From assembly GCF_900079725.1 (NCBI RefSeq), contig NZ_LT599032.1, positions 1,420,871 through 1,484,870 of the forward strand: a stretch of DNA of 64,000 nt, in the 5' to 3' direction. The stretch comes from an uncultured Dysgonomonas sp. GTDB lineage: Bacteria; Bacteroidota; Bacteroidia; Bacteroidales; Dysgonomonadaceae. Of this stretch, positions 44,245-54,167 are shown piece by piece. A program made the translations under genes and the position numbers. Positions within the stretch are counted from its first letter, which is position 1. Every line of letters begins with the position of its first letter. The notes beneath the pieces are model-generated. The model made no database searches and was not told the DNA's origin. It worked only from the letters and a program-made list of their open reading frames with translations.

Positions 44245-45138
44245 TCAGGTCCTTATCTTATCAAAACCTTCACCGTAAACGCCCCGGACCGTACTTTGAG
44301 ATATAAACGCTTTCTCATCTATACTCTTTATCAGACGGAACATTTCTACAGCCTCAGTCCTTTTAGCCAGTACAATGATCACTTTAGTCGGTTTCTTAGA
44401 ATACCAGCCTGTACCATCCAGAACAGTGCACCCCCTATTCAATTCCTGATTTATAGCGGTAGCTATTATTTCATATTTTTCAGAAAAGATAAGTACCTGT
44501 ACTGACTGTCGGAAACCATTAATAACCATGTCAATGCAATACGTCATCACACCCATCACAATCAGGGCATATACAATTTTCTGATAATCGTAAAAAAGGA
44601 AGTATGAAGAGGAGATAATAATAAAGTCGCAAAGAAGCATACCTCTACCGAAAGCGATATTCTTATATTTATTAATCAATGCCACTACAATGTCTGTCCC
44701 TCCAGTGCTACCGTTGGCACTGAAAACAAGCCCTATACCCGTGCCGCACATCATCCCCCCAATAACGCCCGACAGAAGCGGTTCGTTTTTGACGATAGGT
44801 TCGACTATGTAGGTCTGGCAAATTGTCAGGAAAAATGTAAGTAAGACTACACCATATATGGTTTTAATCATAAATTTGAATCCCAGCAACTTCAAAGCAA
44901 CCAGCAACAATGCACAGTTTGTAAAAAAATATGTATACTGAAGCGGAATGCCCGATGCATATTCTACAAGGAGTGCTATACCGGTAAGGCCTCCTGTTAC
45001 AATCCCTACCGGCTTAATAAAGCCTATAAGCCCTACGGCATAAAGCGCCAATCCAAAGGATATGATAATGTAATCTTTCCAGTAAAATTCTTTCAAATAT
45101 CTTTTTGGCATAGCTTCTATTTTCCTGAAAGCATTCAT
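44245..45138 (-). CDS. YitT family membrane protein (DUF161/DUF2179)
   Basis: A 297-residue protein: five or six membrane helices (about 25-205) and a soluble DUF2179 domain at the C-terminus (about 215-297) with RGCTVLDGTGWYSKKPTKVI. The helical part has the family's repeated GxxxGxG pattern (GVIGGMMCGTGIGLVFSANG). Function is unknown. Six bases separate it from the leuS stop, so it is in the leuS transcript. Confidence 0.9.
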   Translation of the reverse strand: MNAFRKIEAMPKRYLKEFYWKDYIIISFGLALYAVGLIGFIKPVGIVTGGLTGIALLVEYASGIPLQYTYFFTNCALLLVALKLLGFKFMIKTIYGVVLLTFFLTICQTYIVEPIVKNEPLLSGVIGGMMCGTGIGLVFSANGSTGGTDIVVALINKYKNIAFGRGMLLCDFIIISSSYFLFYDYQKIVYALIVMGVMTYCIDMVINGFRQSVQVLIFSEKYEIIATAINQELNRGCTVLDGTGWYSKKPTKVIIVLAKRTEAVEMFRLIKSIDEKAFISQSTVRGVYGEGFDKIRT

Positions 45139-45144
45139 ATGTCT

Positions 45145-47946
45145 TTACAAAACAACATTTATCATTTTCTTGGGTACAAAGATGATCTTTTTAGGCGTTT
45201 TCCCCTCAAGCCACTTTTGAGCAAGTTCGTGCTTCAATACAGTTTCTTCTACATCAGCCTGAACTGCGTCGGCCGGGAATTCTATATCGAAACGTACTTT
45301 TCCATTGAACGCCACTCCATAACGGAACGAATCTTCCGCCAGATATTCTTCTTTAAATACCGGCCATTCGGCATCGAATATAGTAGTTGTATTATCCAAG
45401 GCACGCCAAAGCTCCTCCGCAACAAACGGTGCAAATGGCGCAAGAACGACAAGAAACTCTTGTAAAACTACTCTCTTGCTACATTTAGCGGCAGTCAGTT
45501 CATTTACACAGATCATAAAGGCTGAAACGGATGTATTGAATGAGAATGCTTCAATATCGCCCGAAACTTTCTTTATCAGCTTATGCAATGATTTTAATTC
45601 TTCCTTTGTCGGCAGTTCATCTGTTACTGCAAAATCATCTCCTTTGTAAAACAGATTCCATGTTTTACGCAAAAAGCGATGCACCCCGTCGATACCGTTC
45701 GTATCCCAAGGTTTGGACTGTTCTAACGGCCCCAAGAACATCTCATACATGCGCAATGTATCGGCTCCGTACTTTTCTGCAATATCATCCGGATTAACGA
45801 CATTATGATACGACTTGGACATTTTTTCTACAGCCCAGCCGCAAATATATTTATCATCTTCAAGAATGAATTCCGCTGTTTCATATTCCGGCCTCCATTT
45901 TTTGAATGCTTCCAAATCCAGGATATCATTACTAACAATGTTGACATCGACATGAAGTTCCTGTACCTCATACTGATCTTTCAGATTGTAGGACACAAAT
46001 GTATTTGTCCCGTTTATACGGTAAACGTAATTGCTACGTCCCTGTATCATCCCTTGATTGATCAGTTTCTTGAATGGTTCATCTTCACACGAAACTTCTA
46101 TATCATATAAGAACTTATCCCAGAAACGGCTGTATATAAGGTGACCTGTAGCATGCTCGGTTCCCCCGATATACAAGTCAACGTTGCGCCAGTATTCATC
46201 TTTTTCTTTCGATACCAATTCCTTCGCATTATATGGATCCATATATTGCAGGTAGTAAGCAGACGAACCGGCAAATCCCGGCATGGTATTCAACTCAAGC
46301 GGGAATATAGTCTTATTATCTATTTTCGATGTTTCTACCACCACATTGTTTACTGTATCCCAAGCCCATTTAATAGCGCGTCCCAACGGTGGTTCACCCG
46401 TTTCGGTCGGCAGATATTTATCCACTTCCGGTAATTCCAAAGGCAATTTATCTATTGGAAGCATATATGGCAAGCCGTTTTTATAATAAACAGGGAATGG
46501 TTCGCCCCAATAACGCTGACGCGAGAAAATAGCATCGCGTAAACGATAATTTACTTTTATACGTCCTAGCTTATGTTCTTTGATATATTCACGGGCTTTG
46601 TCGATAGCATCTTTTACAGTCAGGCCATCCAAGAAACCAGAATTCATCATGATACCCTCTTTGGCATCGAAACTTTCTTCCGACACATCACAACCTTCTA
46701 TCAACGGAATAATAGGCAAATTGAAATGCTTCGCAAAAGCATGGTCACGGCTATCGTGTCCGGGTACTGCCATGATTGCGCCTGTTCCGTATCCGGCAAG
46801 CACATAATCCGATATCCAGATAGGAATTTCTTTACCGTTCAACGGATTTATAGCATATGATCCCGTAAATACGCCGGATATCTTTTTATCCATCAGGCGA
46901 TCACGTTCTGTACGGCGTTTAGTCGCTTGTATATAAGCCTCAATTTCCGCTTTTTGTTCCGGTTTGGTTACCTGAGATACATAATCGCACTCAGGAGCAA
47001 GCACCATAAAGGTAACCCCGAAGATAGTATCGGCACGGGTGGTGAAGATATCGAATTTCACATCAGAGTCTTTCACGCTGAATTGCATCTCTGCCCCTTC
47101 GCTTCGCCCGATCCAGTTGCGCTGAGTTTCTTTGATGGATTCACTCCAGTCTATCTTCTCCAAACCGTCAAGCAAACGCTGGGCATAAGCCGATACACGC
47201 AAGCTCCACTGGCGCATCAAACGCTGTTCGACAGGATATCCGCCACGCTCCGACAAGCCATTGATGACCTCATCGTTAGCCAATACCGTACCTAGAGCCT
47301 GACACCAATTTACTTTGGTCTCGCTGCGATATGCGATACGGTAGTTAAGCAATATTTCCTGTTTTTTCTCTTCAGAATATGCTTTCCATTCATCCGCGGT
47401 AAATTGCAACTCTTCGCTGCAAGCTATATTCATGCCGGTCGTACCTACTTGTTCAAAGGCCTCGACCAACTCAGTTATGGGACGAGCCTGATCTTCATCA
47501 TAGCAATAATAGCTGTTGAACATCTGTATAAATGCCCATTGTGTCCATTTATAATATCTGGGATCGCATGTCTGAATTTCACGGCTCCAGTCGAAGCAGA
47601 AGCCTATCTTATCCAGTTGTTCACGGTAACGGTTTATATTCTGCGCTGTGGTAACAGCCGGATGCTGACCTGTCTGTATGGCATATTGCTCAGCAGGAAG
47701 CCCATAAGCATCATAGCCCATCGGATGAAGGACATTGAAGCCTTTCAAACGTTTGTATCGAGAGAAAATATCAGAGGCGATATACCCCAGTGGATGACCG
47801 ACATGTAAGCCTGCTCCTGAAGGATAAGGAAACATATCGAGTACATAATATTTTGGTTTGTTCTTATCTTCCGTTACTTTGTAGGTTTTGTTGTCGATCC
47901 AATACTGATGCCAACGTTTTTCAATCTCTTTAAAATTGTATTCCAT
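45145..47946 (-). CDS. leuS: Leucyl-tRNA synthetase
   Basis: A 933-residue class I synthetase. HIGH-type motif HVGHPLGYI (about 48-56), connective peptide 1 editing domain (about 225-430, with [14 protein letters not shown] and [13 protein letters not shown]), KMSKS motif [15 protein letters not shown] (about 707-721), anticodon-binding and C-terminal domains (about 760-933). It has the Bacteroidetes-type insert with a predicted zinc-free segment around 600-690. -7 element at 47978-47985. First gene of a unit with yitT and SDR. Confidence 0.98.
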   Translation of the reverse strand: MEYNFKEIEKRWHQYWIDNKTYKVTEDKNKPKYYVLDMFPYPSGAGLHVGHPLGYIASDIFSRYKRLKGFNVLHPMGYDAYGLPAEQYAIQTGQHPAVTTAQNINRYREQLDKIGFCFDWSREIQTCDPRYYKWTQWAFIQMFNSYYCYDEDQARPITELVEAFEQVGTTGMNIACSEELQFTADEWKAYSEEKKQEILLNYRIAYRSETKVNWCQALGTVLANDEVINGLSERGGYPVEQRLMRQWSLRVSAYAQRLLDGLEKIDWSESIKETQRNWIGRSEGAEMQFSVKDSDVKFDIFTTRADTIFGVTFMVLAPECDYVSQVTKPEQKAEIEAYIQATKRRTERDRLMDKKISGVFTGSYAINPLNGKEIPIWISDYVLAGYGTGAIMAVPGHDSRDHAFAKHFNLPIIPLIEGCDVSEESFDAKEGIMMNSGFLDGLTVKDAIDKAREYIKEHKLGRIKVNYRLRDAIFSRQRYWGEPFPVYYKNGLPYMLPIDKLPLELPEVDKYLPTETGEPPLGRAIKWAWDTVNNVVVETSKIDNKTIFPLELNTMPGFAGSSAYYLQYMDPYNAKELVSKEKDEYWRNVDLYIGGTEHATGHLIYSRFWDKFLYDIEVSCEDEPFKKLINQGMIQGRSNYVYRINGTNTFVSYNLKDQYEVQELHVDVNIVSNDILDLEAFKKWRPEYETAEFILEDDKYICGWAVEKMSKSYHNVVNPDDIAEKYGADTLRMYEMFLGPLEQSKPWDTNGIDGVHRFLRKTWNLFYKGDDFAVTDELPTKEELKSLHKLIKKVSGDIEAFSFNTSVSAFMICVNELTAAKCSKRVVLQEFLVVLAPFAPFVAEELWRALDNTTTIFDAEWPVFKEEYLAEDSFRYGVAFNGKVRFDIEFPADAVQADVEETVLKHELAQKWLEGKTPKKIIFVPKKMINVVL

Positions 47947-47977
47947 AACCGGGTTTTTATTGCGATTTTTATTGGCG

Positions 47978-47985
47978 CAAAGATA
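47978..47985 (-). promoter_or_regulatory. -7 element of leuS
   Basis: Minus-strand TATCTTTG, a full -7 match, 32 bases before the leuS ATG. No clear -33. The remaining gap up to the small-RNA candidate (47986-48250) shows nothing else. Confidence 0.55.
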
Positions 47986-48254
47986 GTTATTTCTTTACAT
48001 TAATACGAATTAAGATGTGCGCTTTCTTATACATACCAATTCCTATACTATGCGTAATTCATGGATACATCTTATAAAATACAGACAGTTATTATTTTCG
48101 GAATTCTTTATCTATATATCAAAGGTTCTTTGACATCTAATTCCTGAATTATAAATATTGGGGTAAAGATAACAGATAAAAAAGGGGTAAAAGTGTAAAG
48201 TTTGTCAACTTTTCGACTAAAATCAAGATATATATAGATTTAGGCACTTCTATA

Positions 48255-48325
48255 AAATAAGAAAAGGTTGTCATCCCGACAACCAATCTTCATTGTTAAC
48301 CTTAAATCTAATACCATGAAAAACA
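48255..48325 (-). ncRNA. Candidate small RNA with its own promoter and terminator
   Basis: Minus strand: -7 element TATCTTTG (48331-48338), predicted start near 48325, about 40 bases of leader (with TTTCATGGTATTAGATTTAA), then a perfect stem GGTTGTC / GACAACC (48266-48284) with loop GGGAT, followed by TTTTCTTATTTTA. The predicted RNA is about 70 bases. It ends 320 bases before leuS, so it is not simply a leader. A 25-codon frame starting ATGGTATTAGAT runs through the hairpin, but is probably incidental. I believe similar sequences occur in other Bacteroidales; this is recall and was not searched. Confidence 0.5.
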
Positions 48326-48330
48326 CAGTA

Positions 48331-48338
48331 CAAAGATA
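48331..48338 (-). promoter_or_regulatory. -7 element of the small-RNA candidate
   Basis: Minus-strand TATCTTTG, full consensus. The expected -33 position carries only TTTT-like sequence (about 48357-48360). Confidence 0.5.
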
Positions 48339-48400
48339 ATGGATTTTTATGTTATAAAACATATTTCGATGTTTTTCTTTCGAAAATTAGCAATATTTAA

Positions 48401-49660
48401 CTACACATTACCGTCCGGAAGTTCTTTTTGTGCTTTAACTCCCAATTCTTTAAGCATTTCTGCCTGACGCATCAGATTCCCATTACCTTCTTTTAACTGG
48501 GAGAAAGCTTTATCATACGACTTTTGAGAACGCTCTATATTCTTCCCTACATCCTGGAGGGTATCCACAAAGCCTGCAAATTTATCGTAGAGTGCAGCGC
48601 CACGCTTGGCAATCTCAATGGCATTACGGCTCTGATACTCCCGTTTCCACAAGTCGGAAACAACCTTCAATGATGCAATCAGATTAGTCGGGCTAATCAG
48701 TAAGATACGCTTGCGGTAGGCATAATCCCACAGAGTAGAATCAAGCTGCATTGCTAGTATATATGCAGGTTCGTTAGGGATAAACATCATTACAAAATCG
48801 AGAGACTCTACATAGTCCTGATACGATTTCTGGCTCAGTTCATCTATATGCTGCTTGATGGATATTACATGTTCTTTCTCCGCTATCAGCTTAACATCGT
48901 CAGAGTCCGCCTCCACATACTTGACATAAGCGCTCAGGGACACTTTAGAATCTATAATTATTTTCCGTCCTCCCGGATATACCACGACAACATCGGGTTG
49001 CATATATTTATCCTGCGTATTCCGGATGCGGCTGCCATTCTCGTCCACAATGAATTCCTGAGTGAAATACTCTTCCCCTTTTTTTAGCCCGGACTTTTCA
49101 AGAATAGATTCGAGTATCATCTCACCCCAGTTTCCCTGTATTTTATTATTGCCTTTTAAGGCCTTAGTCAGATTATTGGCATCTTCGCTTATCTGATTGT
49201 TAAGGGCGACAAGTTCTCGTATACGCTCTTCCAGAGAAAAACGCTGCTTGGATTCTTTATCATAGGTTTCCTCTACTTTCACTTTAAATTCTACGAGTTT
49301 TTCATTCAAAGGCTTCAGTATGGCTTCCATATTCGACCTGTTCATATCCGTGAAGCGAAGCGTTTTCTCTTCCAGTATCTGATTGGCCAATATCTGGAAG
49401 TCCTTATTGAGTTGGGCTCGGGTATTGAGAAGTTCTTCCTGTTGAAGGCGCAGCTGCTCATCTTTCGATTGCAACAAAGCCCTTGTTTCGGCTATTTCGC
49501 GAATTTTATCCATTTGCTCTTTTTGTATAGCATCTTTATCTGCCGACAAACGGTTGATTTCATTCTTCAACTCCTGCTCACGCTGCTTATTTCCTTTTTG
49601 CATAAAGAGGACAAGCACAATTGCCAATACTAGTATAATAGAGGCATAAACTAATTCCAT
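48401..49660 (-). CDS. rmuC: RmuC family DNA recombination protein
   Basis: A 419-residue protein: an N-terminal membrane helix (3-18), a long coiled coil (about 20-170) and the RmuC domain (about 175-390) related to restriction-endonuclease folds (NWGEMILESILEKSGLKKGE, PDVVVVYPGGRKIIIDSKVS with the D-x-K catalytic pattern). RmuC limits recombination at inverted repeats, which is notable in a window rich in such repeats. Single gene. Confidence 0.92.
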   Translation of the reverse strand: MELVYASIILVLAIVLVLFMQKGNKQREQELKNEINRLSADKDAIQKEQMDKIREIAETRALLQSKDEQLRLQQEELLNTRAQLNKDFQILANQILEEKTLRFTDMNRSNMEAILKPLNEKLVEFKVKVEETYDKESKQRFSLEERIRELVALNNQISEDANNLTKALKGNNKIQGNWGEMILESILEKSGLKKGEEYFTQEFIVDENGSRIRNTQDKYMQPDVVVVYPGGRKIIIDSKVSLSAYVKYVEADSDDVKLIAEKEHVISIKQHIDELSQKSYQDYVESLDFVMMFIPNEPAYILAMQLDSTLWDYAYRKRILLISPTNLIASLKVVSDLWKREYQSRNAIEIAKRGAALYDKFAGFVDTLQDVGKNIERSQKSYDKAFSQLKEGNGNLMRQAEMLKELGVKAQKELPDGNV

Positions 49661-49729
49661 ACTGATTTGTTTTAAAGAGAGCGAAAGTTATTCAAAATAT
49701 AGCCTTTAACAAAATTTGCCTCAAAAAAC

Positions 49730-49760
49730 TTGTGAACATTTGCTTTCGAAGATATTTTTG
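49730..49760 (+). promoter_or_regulatory. Promoter of the HERIH-motif gene
   Basis: TTG (49730-49732) at -33, 20 bases, TATTTTTG (49753-49760) at -7. Predicted start about 9 bases before the ATG, giving an almost leaderless message. Confidence 0.5.
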
Positions 49761-49775
49761 TTGGACAAAACCAAG

Positions 49776-50111
49776 ATGAAAATAATATATAGTAAACATT
49801 TTCCACCAAAAGACTTCGGCGCAATTAATCTGCTCGGGCTAATTATTGTACGTAAGGACTATGGTGCATTGAGTGAGGCCGAAAAGAATCATGAACGGAT
49901 TCACACCCGGCAAATGCTGGAGATGCTGATCATTTTATTTTATCTATGTTACATACTGGAATGGCTCATACGGCTGATACAATATAAAAACAGATTAAAA
50001 GCATATGAGAACATCTCATTCGAACGGGAAGCTTATTCCCAGATGTATGATCTATCGTATCTGAAAAGAAGAAAGTTATTCGCATTTTATAACTATTACA
50101 GAAAGAAATAA
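49776..50111 (+). CDS. Small membrane protein with HERIHTRQ motif (metallopeptidase-like)
   Basis: A 111-residue protein of no family I can name. It contains NHERIHTRQ (about 50), an HExxH-like zinc motif, followed by one long hydrophobic helix (about 60-82, MLIILFYLCYILEWLIRLI) and FEREAYSQ (about 95-102), where a third metal ligand could lie. The pattern resembles the catalytic core of M56/M48 peptidases in miniature. Start: ATG at 49776, just after the promoter; an in-frame start 20 codons earlier lies upstream of the promoter. The msr gene follows after 5 bases. Confidence 0.7.
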   Translation: MKIIYSKHFPPKDFGAINLLGLIIVRKDYGALSEAEKNHERIHTRQMLEMLIILFYLCYILEWLIRLIQYKNRLKAYENISFEREAYSQMYDLSYLKRRKLFAFYNYYRKK

Positions 50112-50116
50112 TAAAC

Positions 50117-51049
50117 ATGAAACGGTTGATATACTTATTCTGCATAGCTCTGATGGGAATATCATGTATCCGGAGCCAAAACAAAATAAATAATGAACAT
50201 ATGAATTACAATAAACTAACACCCGAGGAAGAACATGTAATTCTCCACAAAGGGACTGAAGCACCATATACAGGTGAATATATAAATAATAAACGAAAAG
50301 GCGTATATGTCTGCAAAAGATGTAATGCTCCGTTATATAATTCATCAGACAAGTTCGATTCGCATTGCGGATGGCCTTCCTTCGATGACGAAATAAAAGG
50401 AGCGGTAAAGCGTGTACCCGATGCTGATGGAATGCGTACCGAGATTGTCTGCAACAATTGCGGGGCACATCTCGGGCATGTGTTCCTCAATGAGGGGTTC
50501 ACAGCCAAAGAAACAAGACATTGTGTTAATTCTATTTCTCTAAAATTTATCCCGGAAGAAAATAAAATGATTAAGAAAGCTTATTTTGCCTCAGGTTGCT
50601 TTTGGGGCACAGAGTATTATTTTATGAAGGCCAAAGGTGTAGCGCATACATCTGTTGGCTTTATGGGCGGGCATGTAGACCACCCGAGTTATGAGCAGGT
50701 TTGCCAGAAGAACACAGGGCATCTAGAGACAACCGAGGTGGAATACGACACGTCTAAGACCACTTACGAAGATTTGGTGAAGTTATTCTTCGAAACGCAT
50801 GACTTTACCCAAACAAATGGCCAAGGGCCCGACATAGGCCCGCAATACCTTTCCTGTATATTCTATACCGATCAAAGCGAAAAAGAAGTAGCAGAAAAGT
50901 ATATAAAAATACTGGAGGGTAAAGGATATAAGGTTGCTACTATGCTAAAACCGTTATCTACATTTTGGAAAGCAGAGGATTATCACCAGCAATATTATGA
51001 GCATAAGGGCACAAAACCTTATTGCCATGTATATAAAAAGATATTCTGA
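50117..51049 (+). CDS. Peptide methionine sulfoxide reductase MsrB-MsrA fusion (lipoprotein)
   Basis: A 310-residue fusion repairing both R- and S-methionine sulfoxide. Lipobox ALMGISC (Cys about 17) indicates a secreted lipoprotein. MsrB domain (about 33-150): zinc cysteines CKRC and CNNC, GWPSF, and catalytic Cys in RHCVNSISL. MsrA domain (about 153-305): catalytic GCFWGTEYYF, then GFMGGHV, GHLETTEVEYD and HQQYY. Domain order is B-A. Repairs oxidised envelope proteins; downstream of the HERIH gene in the same transcript. Confidence 0.95.
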   Translation: MKRLIYLFCIALMGISCIRSQNKINNEHMNYNKLTPEEEHVILHKGTEAPYTGEYINNKRKGVYVCKRCNAPLYNSSDKFDSHCGWPSFDDEIKGAVKRVPDADGMRTEIVCNNCGAHLGHVFLNEGFTAKETRHCVNSISLKFIPEENKMIKKAYFASGCFWGTEYYFMKAKGVAHTSVGFMGGHVDHPSYEQVCQKNTGHLETTEVEYDTSKTTYEDLVKLFFETHDFTQTNGQGPDIGPQYLSCIFYTDQSEKEVAEKYIKILEGKGYKVATMLKPLSTFWKAEDYHQQYYEHKGTKPYCHVYKKIF

Positions 51050-51134
51050 AAGCAAATACTCTGTATTTTAATATCTTAACAAATACTTTGATATTTTTCT
51101 ATATAGTAAATATGGTTATTAGTAGCTTTAGCAT

Positions 51135-51142
51135 TATTTTTG
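51135..51142 (+). promoter_or_regulatory. -7 element of the DUF5606 gene
   Basis: TATTTTTG, full -7 match, 55 bases before the ATG; no clear -33. Confidence 0.45.
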
Positions 51143-51196
51143 TCGCTTGACTGAAAGAATAAAACAATAATAATACTAAAACTAAACTAAATTGTT

Positions 51197-51634
51197 ATGT
51201 TAAAAACAATCTTATCCGTTTCCGGTAAACCGGGGTTGTACAAACTTATTTCGAGTGCTAAGAATATGGTTATCGTAGAGTCATTGGTCGATGGCAAGAA
51301 AATGCCCATCCATGCACGAGACAAAGTTGTATCCCTTGGAGATATATCTATCTATACCGAAACAGATGACGCCCCTTTGAAAGGCATTCTGACATCCATC
51401 AAACAAAAAGAAAACGGAGAGAAAGCTTCTATCAGTACCAGTGCAAAACCTGATGAAATGAAGAAATATTTCCTAGAGATACTTCCTGACTTCGACAGGG
51501 ACCGTGTATATCCGACCGACATTAAGAAGATAATCGGATGGTATAACATTCTTATTAATGCAAATATCGACTTCGAGAAGGAAGAAGAGACTGTTGAAGA
51601 GAAAGCAGCTATTAAAACCGAAAATGCAGAATAA
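51197..51634 (+). CDS. DUF5606 protein
   Basis: A 145-residue soluble protein beginning MLKTILSVSGKPGLYKLISS, which matches the DUF5606 family of Bacteroidetes (SH3-like N-terminal half with VVSLGDISIYTETDDAPLKG, helical second half DIKKIIGWYNILINANIDF). No catalytic motif and no signal peptide; function unknown. Single gene with promoter and terminator. Confidence 0.85.
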   Translation: MLKTILSVSGKPGLYKLISSAKNMVIVESLVDGKKMPIHARDKVVSLGDISIYTETDDAPLKGILTSIKQKENGEKASISTSAKPDEMKKYFLEILPDFDRDRVYPTDIKKIIGWYNILINANIDFEKEEETVEEKAAIKTENAE

Positions 51635-51664
51635 GAAGACGTTATACATTTAGTTATAAAAAAA

Positions 51665-51693
51665 GAGACCCGGCTAACATCTAGTCCGGGTCT
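51665..51693 (+). terminator. Intrinsic terminator after the DUF5606 gene
   Basis: Stem AGACCCGGCTA / TAGTCCGGGTCT, short loop, T-run TATTTTTT; 31 bases after the stop. Confidence 0.88.
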
Positions 51694-51814
51694 TATTTTT
51701 TGCAGATATAGAGGAACATGACTGTCTACATATTAGCGACTAAACTTAGCAGACTCTGTTTCTAAAAGGACATTGCTTCCTTTAATTACTTTATACTGAA
51801 AAAGACATAAAAAA

Positions 51815-51837
51815 AGAGAGTAGGAATCCTACTCTCT
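51815..51837 (-). terminator. Intrinsic terminator after ompA (bidirectional)
   Basis: Stem AGAGAGTAGGA / TCCTACTCTCT around one base; A-run to the left and T-run to the right, so it can act on both strands. 23 bases after the ompA stop. Confidence 0.88.
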
Positions 51838-51859
51838 TTTTCTATATTTCTGACTCAGA

Positions 51860-53011
51860 TTATTGAGCTACGAAAATTGCAACACGGTTCCATGCATTTT
51901 CAGCATATGGTTGTACTGTGTCACCTTTCCATTCTACAGTTACACGGTTGCTATCGATGTTGTATTTCTTGATCAACTCGTTTGCTACATTCTTAGCACG
52001 TTTTTCAGAAAGTTTTTCATTGATAGAAGGAGTACCTGTTTTCTTGTCTGCATAACCTACAACTTTAACTTTAGCGCTAGGATTATCTTGAAGATATTTA
52101 GCTGTGTTAAAGATGCTAACTTCTTGGTTCTTGTCAATATTAGCACTACCTAGACGGAAGAACACTACGTTAGACACGAATGAACCTTTAGTTTCAGGAC
52201 ATTTAGGACAGTCTTTAACAACTTCCTTGATAACTTCTTTTGCCGGTTGGTTACGAAGTCTGTCGTTTTCCTGACGAAGTTTGTTGATCTGACCATTCAA
52301 GTCATCGATAAGACCTTGATCCATCAATAAAGCTTCAGAGAAATCAGTTTTCTTACCTACTTTGAATACTAAGCTGGCAGAAGCAGCCACCAAACCATCA
52401 TAAGAGTTTTCTCCTCCGTGGTTGAAAGCTTCTTTAAGCAACATCGCAGACAAATCGATATCCAAAGCTACTCTTTCAGAAAATTTGAATTTGTTGATGA
52501 TACCACCGTTGATAGTGAAGTTTCTTTGTTTTCCTCCCGGATGTGTTTTGTCATCCAATTTGTAGTCCCAACCGATAGCACCACCGATACCTACATAAGG
52601 GATAAGGCTATAAACACGTTTTTCGTTGTACTTTCCTAAATAGTTAGTAACATCCCACATAACATCAGCTTCTACAGCGAAATATTTGTTATGAATCATG
52701 TCTGTAGCATTGTTTTGGAAATTGTGCAAAGAACCTCCTTGGAATTTCAAACGGCCTCCAATATAAGGGTTGTACCATTTACCAACCTGAATAGTTGGAG
52801 CAACTGTAAGACGATTCAGGAAATCTGCATCTTTGTTGCTATCGCCTTGTACAAAATTAGCTCCAGCACCAAATCCAATAAACCAATTGTCCCAAAAACC
52901 ATTACGCGCAAAAGTTGCTTTACGGCCAGCTTTTGTGCTAAATCCACTCTCCTGAGCAGAAATAGTAATAGCCGCAAAAACTAAAACTAAAAGTAAACTT
53001 ACTTTTTTCAT
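51860..53011 (-). CDS. ompA: OmpA family outer-membrane protein
   Basis: A 383-residue protein: signal peptide (1-20, ending SAQ), an eight-strand beta-barrel-like N-terminal half (about 25-230), a short coiled-coil linker (about 232-258, LNGQINKLRQENDRLRNQ) and a C-terminal peptidoglycan-binding OmpA domain (about 275-383, KVKVVGYADKKTGTPS, LSEKRAKNVANEL). The ATG at 53009-53011 is used; the longer frame begins at TTG. It lies only 35 bases after fcl on the same strand, with no -7 element in the gap, so it appears to be read from the gmd promoter or from a promoter inside fcl. Confidence 0.95.
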   Translation of the reverse strand: MKKVSLLLVLVFAAITISAQESGFSTKAGRKATFARNGFWDNWFIGFGAGANFVQGDSNKDADFLNRLTVAPTIQVGKWYNPYIGGRLKFQGGSLHNFQNNATDMIHNKYFAVEADVMWDVTNYLGKYNEKRVYSLIPYVGIGGAIGWDYKLDDKTHPGGKQRNFTINGGIINKFKFSERVALDIDLSAMLLKEAFNHGGENSYDGLVAASASLVFKVGKKTDFSEALLMDQGLIDDLNGQINKLRQENDRLRNQPAKEVIKEVVKDCPKCPETKGSFVSNVVFFRLGSANIDKNQEVSIFNTAKYLQDNPSAKVKVVGYADKKTGTPSINEKLSEKRAKNVANELIKKYNIDSNRVTVEWKGDTVQPYAENAWNRVAIFVAQ

Positions 53012-53046
53012 AATCAATCTTTTAAATTATAATTAAACACTATTTA

Positions 53047-54147
53047 TTAATCTACTATATATTTATTGTACCACGAATACATCCGGTTTAATCCATCTTC
53101 TATTTCAACCTTATGTTTCCATCCCAATGAATTCAACTTAGAGACATCTGACAATTTTCTCATAGTTCCATCAGGTTTTTCTGTATTAAACCACAGATCT
53201 CCTGAAAAATCCACTACTTTTTTTATAATATTCGCGACATCTTTTATCGATATTTCAACACCTGTCCCCACATTAATATGTGTATTTCGGATTTCTTTAC
53301 CTTCTATAACACTAATTAAGTCTAAAAAGTTTACAGACTCCATTACAAAAACAGTTGCATCAGCCATTTCGTCACTCCAGAGAAATTCCCGCATAGGTTT
53401 TCCTGAACCCCATAACTCAACCTGAACTTTATCTCCAACTTTCTTAACACCATATTTACACATAATATTAAGAATCTCTTCTTCTGAAGACTGTCCTGTT
53501 ATACCTTCTATCGGGCGTAAGTCAAAATCCTTCCTTATTATATCCCACGCACTTACTTCGAGACACTTCCCTAAGTGAATCTTGCGAATCATAGCAGGCA
53601 GGACATGAGAGGTTTCCAAATTAAAGTTATCATTCGGTCCGTACAGATTTGTGGGCATTACAGCTATAAAATTTGTATTATACTGAATGTTATAACTCTC
53701 ACACATTTTCAATCCTGCGATTTTCGCTATAGCATACGGTTCGTTTGTATATTCCAAAGGTCCTGTCAGCAGAACATTTTCAGACATCGGCTGAAATGCT
53801 TCTTTCGGATAAATACAAGAACTGCCCAAAAATACTAATTTTTTCACATTATTTACATATGATTGATGAATAACATTATTCTGAATCATCAAATTTTCAT
53901 ATATAAACTGACCGCGATATGTATTATTAGCCACTATACCCCCAACTTTAGCCGCTGCTAAAAAGACGTATTCTGGTTTTTCTTTTGCAAAAAAATCGGC
54001 TACTTCCGTTTGACTAGTCAGATCTAGTTCTGCATAGGTTTTTAATATAAAATTAGTATATCCTTTATTCTTCAGATTTCTGAGAATTGCAGAGCCAACT
54101 AACCCTCTGTGTCCGGCTATATATATTTTAGCGTCTTTTTCTATCAT
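53047..54147 (-). CDS. fcl: GDP-L-fucose synthase
   Basis: A 366-residue extended-SDR enzyme that epimerises and reduces GDP-4-keto-6-deoxymannose to GDP-L-fucose. Motifs: [10 protein letters not shown] (12-21), SSCIYP (about 107), catalytic YxxxK in [10 protein letters not shown] (about 137), and NLYGPNDNF (about 164). Slightly longer than E. coli WcaG (321) because of an insert at about 210-240, common in Bacteroidetes. Starts 20 bases after gmd. Confidence 0.96.
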   Translation of the reverse strand: MIEKDAKIYIAGHRGLVGSAILRNLKNKGYTNFILKTYAELDLTSQTEVADFFAKEKPEYVFLAAAKVGGIVANNTYRGQFIYENLMIQNNVIHQSYVNNVKKLVFLGSSCIYPKEAFQPMSENVLLTGPLEYTNEPYAIAKIAGLKMCESYNIQYNTNFIAVMPTNLYGPNDNFNLETSHVLPAMIRKIHLGKCLEVSAWDIIRKDFDLRPIEGITGQSSEEEILNIMCKYGVKKVGDKVQVELWGSGKPMREFLWSDEMADATVFVMESVNFLDLISVIEGKEIRNTHINVGTGVEISIKDVANIIKKVVDFSGDLWFNTEKPDGTMRKLSDVSKLNSLGWKHKVEIEDGLNRMYSWYNKYIVD

Positions 54148-54167
54148 TTATTATCTACCGTTCCTGC

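Noticed and set aside
47947-48330. T-box leader of leuS
   Set aside because: No T-box sequence or specifier-type stem; the hairpin present is a simple terminator 320 bases away from leuS.
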